DNA from: Bacteroidales bacterium UBA1733
GTDB taxonomy: Bacteria; Bacteroidota; Bacteroidia; Bacteroidales; UBA3663
Length of the DNA stretch: 22,243 nucleotides
Assembly (NCBI GenBank): GCA_002315795.1
Contig: DCIF01000062.1
Span: forward strand, 10,373 to 32,615
Reading direction: 5' to 3'
The translations under genes and the position numbers were made by a program. The notes under the pieces were generated by a model, which had not been told where the DNA came from, made no database searches, and saw only the letters and a program-made list of their open reading frames with translations. This document shows positions 16,650 through 22,243 of the stretch, piece after piece (the first letter of the stretch is position 1; every line of letters starts with the position of its first letter).

Positions 16650-16769
16650 ATGAGAGAAAGGGCTGACGATCGTCGTGAAGATGAGCGTCAGTTTTTTTTG
16701 ATATCCAAGAGTAGTGTCATGGGAGATTTCTGGTCGAAAAACAGCAAACTCTGCATGAAAGCAGCATGA
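16650..16769 (+). CDS. Possible 39-residue leader peptide or sRNA-embedded ORF
   Basis: An ATG about 27 nt after the predicted transcription start opens a 39-codon frame ending in TGA at 16767-16769. The peptide begins MRERADDRREDERQFF, very rich in Arg, Asp and Glu, and resembles nothing I recognise. The terminator-like hairpin lies inside codons 5-14, and the T tract encodes Phe-Phe-Leu. If translated, a ribosome on this frame would melt the hairpin, as in translation-dependent attenuation. It may equally be a chance frame on a short RNA; there is no independent evidence of translation. Confidence 0.25.
   Translation: MRERADDRREDERQFFLISKSSVMGDFWSKNSKLCMKAA
16663..16699 (+). terminator. 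Intrinsic-terminator-like hairpin with T8 tract
   Basis: CTGACG (16663-16668) pairs with CGTCAG (16686-16691). After one A/G mismatch, TCGTC (16670-16674) pairs with GATGA (16680-16684) with one G-T pair, leaving the loop GTGAA. TTTTTTTT follows at 16692-16699. With the promoter at 16585-16616 this would release an RNA of about 75 nt, or act as an attenuator for the giant gene. It could also end transcripts of the upstream peptidase operon. Confidence 0.7.
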
Positions 16770-16816
16770 TTCACATTTTTTAGTACCAGAAAAGACCAAG
16801 TTATCAAAATAATTAC

Positions 16817-16824
16817 TATATTTG
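16817..16824 (+). promoter_or_regulatory. Second -7 promoter element before the giant gene
   Basis: TATATTTG followed by CCCGC fits the TAnnTTTG box and is placed about 70 bp before the ATG at 16893. No TTTG is present 19-21 bases upstream, so it is either weak or dependent on an activator or another sigma factor. Confidence 0.4.
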
Positions 16825-16892
16825 CCCGCAAATACGCGCGCGTGGAAAGAAACACGAGCGACAAAAAACTGATCAAAATTAAAACTATCGAT

Positions 16893-19800
16893 ATGCGAAA
16901 CCACAGACTGATCCGAGCTATTTTCACTGTGATTCTTACGGTATTCATGTGGATGCCTTCTGCGCTGCTGACACAGCAGGTAAAAGCAGAGGTGGACGTG
17001 TGGGATGGCACCTTGCGCCGTCCGATCTCTGGTAAGGGAACCAAGGAACAGCCGTACCTGATCACTTCGGCCGAAGAGTTTGCTTATCTGATGCAGAATT
17101 ACGACAATGCCAGTGGTGTATGCTTCCGCAAGTACTACAAGCTGACCTGCGATATCAATCTCAACAACGCCATCTGGCTCTATGGTACTGCCACAACTGC
17201 CAACCGTACGTTTATCGCACAGTTCGACGGTGATGGCCATAAGGTAAGCAATGTGCGTCTGATGATGTCACACTCGCCCCGTCAGGTACATGCAGGTCTG
17301 TTCCCTCAGTTAGGTGGTGATGCTGCGTTCGAATCGGTGATTGAGAATCTGAATCTGGATCAGGTAAGTCTGGAGTTTTACGATCTGCTGACCGAGGTGA
17401 CTCCAAAATATCAGTTCCGCATTGGCGCACTCGTTGGTCAGATGTATGATAACTCCCGTATTGAGAACTGTATTGTCACCAACGTCAAGATCGACGAGTC
17501 GTTCAATCAGCCAAACCTGCCTTACAACGCGCAGATGTGGGTGGCTCCGATCGTAGGAGATGTGCAGAAACAGTTTGGTGAAGGAACCGGTTATGGTCTG
17601 AAACTTCCTACGGCTAAGATTGAAAAGTCGTATGGCACGATCAGCTCTGATCTCTCGGCCATCACAGGACCGACGCCAGACAGTTTCAAAGCGATCAGAA
17701 CGCAGGGTTCTGCGAAAGAAAGCAAGAGCAATGCGGTGTCGATCACACGTGTAGGTGATGAGAACAGCTGCAAGTATCAGGCAAAAGTAGCCAAGGCTGG
17801 CAACTATAAATACCGCTGGAAGTTCGACAACAAGGAACTGGCATCGAACATCAGCGAAGTGCAGGTGCCTTACCTATTGCATAACGACAATCTGAGCGTG
17901 GAGGTGCTCGACGCCAAGGGCAATGTGGTGGCAACGGACGGCATCATGATTGAGGTCTGTGAGATGTACTACCGCACGACCTCGGTAACCAAGATTGCAG
18001 GCGGAAAGTCATATAACATCAATGCAGAGCTGGTGAGTCCGAGCAAAAATGAACTGGCACAGGCGCTCTCTTTTACCTGGTACGATCTCTCTGATGAAGA
18101 AAAGGAAGTGGGTCAGGGTATCAAGCTGATTGGTGCGCAGAACGGACATACTTATCTGGGAGTGGCTCGCAGTAAGAAGAATGCGGAGCTGGCGATCAGT
18201 ACGCTCTGCTCGTTTGCCAACGTGATCTACGTAAACCTCCACGGCATCACCTCGGCTGAAGATATTGCCAAATATACCTTCGACGGAAAGACCTCGTACC
18301 CTCAGGGAGATGACAATAATGATGGTAAGACACCAGCCACTGCAGTCAGAACGATGACGCGTGCCCTGCAGCTGGCCAAGCCAGCCAACCAGGGTGCCAA
18401 GCTGGCCGACAACGTCATCGTTATCATGGGTGATTATGACGAAAACGTTCTGGCAGCCTACTTTGACAGTGACATGTCTGAGCCAAATACGCATTCGATC
18501 AACGTCTATAAGTGTCCGTCGATCATCAGTGGATGCTATGGTAACATCAGAAACGGAGAGCTGCTGATGTCTGGCGAAAGCATCCTGATTCCTGCAGATA
18601 CCCGTTTTGAGAACATCGTGCTTTATGGTGGTCATGACGAGAGAACCACCGCTTCAATCTATGCGCAGAACAACAACCTGACCTTCGGCTTTGGTCTGCA
18701 GATGGAGGGTTATGCCATGATGGACTATACTCGCGGCATCTCTGAAGGTGCGCACGCTCCGATGTTCAACGTATATGCCGGCTTCCTCAATCCCGAGTTT
18801 GAAGACTACAAATATAAGGAGAACCAGATACGTCTGCTCTCTGGCTATTATGGACGTCTGGTAGGTGGCAGCAACTTCACCAAGAACTGCTATCAGTCTG
18901 GCAACATTGCCGGCTCACCACGTCATCCGATGCAGCCGACGCTGCTGATAGATATCTGTAACACCCATAACACGTGGAGCAATCCGTACGATCTGGCGCT
19001 GGTCATCGGCGGCCAGGCTGACGGCTCGTGCTGGTCGGTCTCTACGATCAACATCAAGGGACGTTCGCGTGTAGGTCGTGTCGTGGGTGGCAGCATGGGA
19101 TTCGGTCGTCTGGCACATGTCAAAGGCAACACCGGAGAGCTTATTGCCCGTCCGTCAGACAGCTTCTTTGGCAAAACCACCATCAACATTGAGTCTGGTA
19201 TCGTCTTTGACATCTTTGGTTCCAGCTTAGGCCGTAACGGTAAGATCATGTTCCCTGAAGGAAACTATCTGGAGACTGCCGCCACTTATTTCTATGGTAA
19301 GACCGATATCAACATTATGGGTGGCAACATCCGTAATACCATCTATGGTGCTGGTGCAGGAAGTGTGATGGGACTGGCTCTCAATGACGAGGAGCACACG
19401 CTCGATCCGCTGATCCCCTATTCAGCCTCTAATGGCAAGATTACTTACGGCAACTACCAGCAAGCAAAAGGCAAGATGCCAAAGATCATTGCTCCGAATG
19501 GAGAGATCATCAATCCGGAAGTCTCGGAAGTGAACCTGAATATCAGTGGCAGAGCACGTCTCTATGGCAGTGTCTATGGCGGTGGGTTCGGGTTCAGCAG
19601 TCAGGTGCGTACTCGAGAAGCCAACTGCCAGGGAGGAAGCATCTTTGGCGACATCCATATCAAGATGGACGGTGGCATCGTAGAAGGATATATCTTCGGT
19701 GGCGGTCGCGGCAGTACAAACTACTATGACAATTTCGACCTTACCAGCTATCCTGTGATTGACGGAGAGAAGAAAGATGCCTCTTACTTCAGCCAGCTCT

Positions 19801-22243
19801 CACAGGTATATGGCAACACCGACATTCAGATTTCTGGAGGTATTGTCAAAGGCAATATCTTTGGTGCTGGCGAAGGTTGCTACTATCGTGAAGCCGGAGA
19901 GCGCAATGGCGTGGAAGATGTGGCAGCGATCTATGGTTCGACCAGCGTCACCATCGAGAAGGATGCCGAGGTGCAGGACTTTGTCTTCGGTGGCGGCAAC
20001 TATAGTGACGTGCGCAAAGTTGCAGGATTGGAGAATTCTGGCAACACTTATGTGAATATCCTTGGTGGAAAGATTGGCAATTCGATCTTTGGTGGCGGAC
20101 ACGGCAATAAGGATTTCCAGCATCCGGATCATAACGTGATTTCGGACATTGAAGGAGATGCTCACATCCTGATCGATGGCGGCGAATTCTTTTTCAACAG
20201 ACAAGGTAGCCGTTATGATGCTGGTCGCTATTTCGGCATTTATGGCTCTGGCCGTGATGCCAGTGCGATTCATGGCGATACTTACATTGAAGCTCATCGC
20301 AGCCTTTTCAGCCAGGCCATGCTCGACAGTGCCGGCTGCCACAATATGAATGTGGAGAAGCCTTGGGACAAGCGCTTCACCCTCTGTGGAGGTGGCTTTG
20401 GTACAGATACCGACGTATTCGGAAATACCAATGTACACATCAATGTAGAAAAACTCGACAGCGAACTCAAGCCACGTATTGGAACGAAAGAGTTGGCAGT
20501 AAAAGACATGCAGGCCATCAGCCAGATTGAAGCCCTGCCATTTGTGACTTTCTCAGATGTCTTTGGCGGCGGTCTGAGTGGCAGAGTCTATGGTTCGACC
20601 AATGTAACGGTAGAAGGTCATGCCTATATCCGTAACCTCTATGGTGGCGGCATGCAGGGAGACTGTGGTATCCGTGACCGTGAACTGAACAATGGATTCT
20701 TCTATAACCATGATCAATCGGAACGTAAGTACACAACCCGCACTACGGTCAACGTCAAGTCTGGACACATTATCCGCGTCTATGGCGGTTCACTGATGAG
20801 CAATGTAACCAGTGAGACGGAAGTAAACATCGGTACTCCAGGGGATTCGGTCAACAACGCAAACCTGCTCATCTGCCGCGTCACGGCTGGTAATGATGTA
20901 ACTGGTATGGTGGCTGGTGGCAACAATGAGCGATATGGCACACACCTGAACATCTATGGTGGCACGATTCTGTATGATGTATTCGGTGCCGGTGATGGTG
21001 AAGATATCAATCGAGAAGCACTTTCTCGCTCTGAGATGGACCAGTCGAACAATAAATACGTGAACCGCTCGCGTCCACACGTTGCCAGCACAGAGATAAA
21101 TATCTATGGCAGCAGCAACGATGACCGCGTCAGGATCTTAGGATCGCTCTTCTGCGGTGGCAACAACACAACCGTCGGTCTCTTTGAGCAGGATAAGGTA
21201 AATCGTCCGGAATGGGGTCTGCTGCGTGAAGTGCTGGTTCCGAACACAGGCCGTGTGGCGCTCAACATCGGTAGCCACGTCTCTATCGGAAACCTCGTCA
21301 TGGGTTGTAATGGAGAAAAATTCTTCACCGAGGGTAATATTCCATACTCGACAACCGACGGCAAGGAGTGGTATCACGGCTTCCTTGGAGAGGAGGACTT
21401 CCAGCACTTTGCTCGTGCCATCGACATGTCTTGCGTTCCGACCCTGACATTCAATGCGGATGGCAAGTTCCATAACAACTACCCTATTGACGACCGAATG
21501 GGAGATACTCACGTCTTCGAGACTCCTGGGGAAATGGACGCAACAGACGTCTTTATCAAAGAGTTTACAGGTGGCGGCTATCGTGGTTCGATGACCAGCG
21601 ACTCTGTCTATATCTACACGCTTCCGCTGGGTATTACCATCCAGGATCAGGTGGTTGGCGGTTCGCGCAATGCACACTTTGCCTACACGGAGACCGAAGG
21701 CCCGGAAAAAGGCAAGCAGCGCAACTGGGTTGGCGGCATCACGCCTTATCATGACGACTTTATCAAGACCGACCGACTGCAGCTGAACCTCTTCAATCGT
21801 TTTGCTACTCTCGAGACTACCACCGACAGCAAGGGAAATAAAGCACATAAGGGAGCCAAGATCTACACGGGTTGTCTCGACTATGGTGTGGTCATGGGAT
21901 ATGCATCGCTCAACTTCCATTCTGACCTCTTAGGTGGATACCAACTGCAAGAGGGTGAAAGCTGGGTAGGCATCTCGCAGGAATGGAACTCAGAATCAGG
22001 TCTTATCTATGGTGCTGGCAAGGGTCAGAACACCGAGATCTTAGGAAACACCTACATCAACATTCGTGGCTCAGTGCTCAACGGACAGATGTGTATTCCG
22101 AACTGTCTGAATGTCTTTGGTGGCGGTCTTGCTGGTCGTGTGATTGGCCGAACCAACGTCGGCATTGACCTCCAGTGCCGTGGTTCAAATGCCGTCCATG
22201 CTTCAGGTAATGCCGTCTGGGGATGCGTCTATGGCGGCGGACA
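16893..22243 (+). CDS. Giant exported GGG-repeat, beta-helix-like surface protein, 3' end beyond window
   Basis: Open frame of at least 1783 codons from the ATG at 16893 with no stop before the right edge. The start gives a signal peptide (Arg-rich n-region, then AIFTVILTVFMWMPSALL, probable cut after Ala32). Residues about 50-125 (YLITSAEEFAYLM, DINLNNAIWLYG, FDGDGHKVSNVRL) resemble the segment preceding GLUG repeats in bacterial adhesins. About 280-360 looks like an Ig/PKD-type domain. Residues about 475-510 (DGKTPATAVRTMTRALQLAK) resemble the entry of pectate-lyase-like beta helices. From about residue 817 to the edge there are many motifs such as VYGGGFG, IFGGGRG, VFGGGNY, IFGGGHG, alternating with short strands like TNVTVEG or TYVNILGG. 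No catalytic motif is seen. It is probably secreted or surface-anchored; an anchoring or T9SS tail would be off the edge. I do not recognise a named family, so function is open (adhesin-like, inferred). Confidence 0.85.
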   Translation, partial: MRNHRLIRAIFTVILTVFMWMPSALLTQQVKAEVDVWDGTLRRPISGKGTKEQPYLITSAEEFAYLMQNYDNASGVCFRKYYKLTCDINLNNAIWLYGTATTANRTFIAQFDGDGHKVSNVRLMMSHSPRQVHAGLFPQLGGDAAFESVIENLNLDQVSLEFYDLLTEVTPKYQFRIGALVGQMYDNSRIENCIVTNVKIDESFNQPNLPYNAQMWVAPIVGDVQKQFGEGTGYGLKLPTAKIEKSYGTISSDLSAITGPTPDSFKAIRTQGSAKESKSNAVSITRVGDENSCKYQAKVAKAGNYKYRWKFDNKELASNISEVQVPYLLHNDNLSVEVLDAKGNVVATDGIMIEVCEMYYRTTSVTKIAGGKSYNINAELVSPSKNELAQALSFTWYDLSDEEKEVGQGIKLIGAQNGHTYLGVARSKKNAELAISTLCSFANVIYVNLHGITSAEDIAKYTFDGKTSYPQGDDNNDGKTPATAVRTMTRALQLAKPANQGAKLADNVIVIMGDYDENVLAAYFDSDMSEPNTHSINVYKCPSIISGCYGNIRNGELLMSGESILIPADTRFENIVLYGGHDERTTASIYAQNNNLTFGFGLQMEGYAMMDYTRGISEGAHAPMFNVYAGFLNPEFEDYKYKENQIRLLSGYYGRLVGGSNFTKNCYQSGNIAGSPRHPMQPTLLIDICNTHNTWSNPYDLALVIGGQADGSCWSVSTINIKGRSRVGRVVGGSMGFGRLAHVKGNTGELIARPSDSFFGKTTINIESGIVFDIFGSSLGRNGKIMFPEGNYLETAATYFYGKTDINIMGGNIRNTIYGAGAGSVMGLALNDEEHTLDPLIPYSASNGKITYGNYQQAKGKMPKIIAPNGEIINPEVSEVNLNISGRARLYGSVYGGGFGFSSQVRTREANCQGGSIFGDIHIKMDGGIVEGYIFGGGRGSTNYYDNFDLTSYPVIDGEKKDASYFSQLSQVYGNTDIQISGGIVKGNIFGAGEGCYYREAGERNGVEDVAAIYGSTSVTIEKDAEVQDFVFGGGNYSDVRKVAGLENSGNTYVNILGGKIGNSIFGGGHGNKDFQHPDHNVISDIEGDAHILIDGGEFFFNRQGSRYDAGRYFGIYGSGRDASAIHGDTYIEAHRSLFSQAMLDSAGCHNMNVEKPWDKRFTLCGGGFGTDTDVFGNTNVHINVEKLDSELKPRIGTKELAVKDMQAISQIEALPFVTFSDVFGGGLSGRVYGSTNVTVEGHAYIRNLYGGGMQGDCGIRDRELNNGFFYNHDQSERKYTTRTTVNVKSGHIIRVYGGSLMSNVTSETEVNIGTPGDSVNNANLLICRVTAGNDVTGMVAGGNNERYGTHLNIYGGTILYDVFGAGDGEDINREALSRSEMDQSNNKYVNRSRPHVASTEINIYGSSNDDRVRILGSLFCGGNNTTVGLFEQDKVNRPEWGLLREVLVPNTGRVALNIGSHVSIGNLVMGCNGEKFFTEGNIPYSTTDGKEWYHGFLGEEDFQHFARAIDMSCVPTLTFNADGKFHNNYPIDDRMGDTHVFETPGEMDATDVFIKEFTGGGYRGSMTSDSVYIYTLPLGITIQDQVVGGSRNAHFAYTETEGPEKGKQRNWVGGITPYHDDFIKTDRLQLNLFNRFATLETTTDSKGNKAHKGAKIYTGCLDYGVVMGYASLNFHSDLLGGYQLQEGESWVGISQEWNSESGLIYGAGKGQNTEILGNTYINIRGSVLNGQMCIPNCLNVFGGGLAGRVIGRTNVGIDLQCRGSNAVHASGNAVWGCVYGGG
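19341..22241 (+). repeat. Degenerate (V/I)(Y/F)G(G/A)G repeat array within the giant protein
   Basis: Codons about 817-1783 carry at least fifteen glycine-rich turns of the form [VI][YF]G[GA]G, spaced irregularly by roughly 30-110 residues. Two larger blocks look alike: YGSGRDASAIHGDTYIEA (from residue 1117) with YGAGKGQNTEILGNTYIN (from 1706), and VFGGGLSGRVYGSTNV (1223) with VFGGGLAGRVIGRTNV (1741). The repeat is at protein level; the DNA copies have diverged. Confidence 0.7.

Larger units (their letters stand above)
16489..16892. other. Intergenic region with promoter, terminator-like hairpin and second -7 box
   Basis: This 404-bp gap separates the peptidase operon from the giant gene. 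It holds a full-consensus promoter (16585-16616), a possible 39-codon ORF (16650-16769), a terminator-like hairpin with eight T's (16663-16699) and a second -7 box (16817-16824). No clear terminator lies directly after the peptidase stop; only weak stems are visible near 16556-16575. Confidence 0.65.

Noticed and set aside
16608..17240. 210-codon frame on the minus strand over the intergenic region and start of the giant gene
   Set aside because: It crosses the promoter, the hairpin and the signal-peptide coding region of the sense gene, and its product looks like no protein family.
19800..20438. 212-codon frame on the minus strand within the giant gene
   Set aside because: It lies opposite an uninterrupted frame with clear repeat motifs; its product has low-complexity Ile/Val/Thr/Ala content and no recognisable domain. 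It is a shadow of the glycine-rich coding strand.
21138..21920. 260-codon frame on the minus strand within the giant gene
   Set aside because: Long, but antisense to the continuous repeat-protein frame, with no signal, promoter or family resemblance. Biased codon use of the sense strand explains its length.

Overview
The window looks like chromosomal DNA from a Bacteroidales bacterium, most likely a Prevotella or close relative (Prevotellaceae). The evidence is two SusC/SusD (RagA/RagB) outer-membrane importer pairs, a C10 cysteine protease of the streptopain/interpain type with a probable type IX secretion (T9SS) tail, lipoproteins with acidic residues just after the lipid cysteine, and promoters of the Bacteroidetes form TTTG-N19-21-TAnnTTTG. 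The genus is inferred from sequence style; no database search was run.

Layout. Positions 1-4387 (minus strand) hold a susC-susD pair read leftward; its SusD is cut by the window edge. A divergent promoter region (4388-4719) separates it from a rightward secreted C10 cysteine protease (4720-7140), which ends at a strong hairpin. A 428-bp gap follows with a 26-bp perfect palindrome, a 14-bp palindrome and a full-consensus promoter. That promoter drives a second susC (7569-10655) and susD (10680-12257). After a strong intergenic hairpin come two S9 serine peptidases: an exported S9 peptidase (12352-14352) and, 9 bp later, an oligopeptidase-B-like lipoprotein (14362-16488). From 16489 to 16892 there is a second full-consensus promoter, a short ORF overlapping an intrinsic-terminator-like hairpin, and a further -7 box. 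A giant exported repetitive protein then starts at 16893 and is still open at the right edge (at least 1783 codons).

How the genes may work together (inference). The C10 endoprotease would cut proteins outside the cell. The SusC/SusD pair at 7569-12257 would bind and import the peptides, as RagA/RagB does in Porphyromonas. The two S9 peptidases would trim them in the cell envelope. No glycoside hydrolase, sulfatase or sugar regulator appears in the window, so a protein/peptide utilisation locus fits better than a polysaccharide utilisation locus.

The giant gene is separate. It appears to encode a cell-surface or secreted beta-helix-like protein with many (V/I)(Y/F)GGG motifs. Its upstream region looks like an attenuator or a small terminated RNA. 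This gene and its leader are the least explained part of the window.
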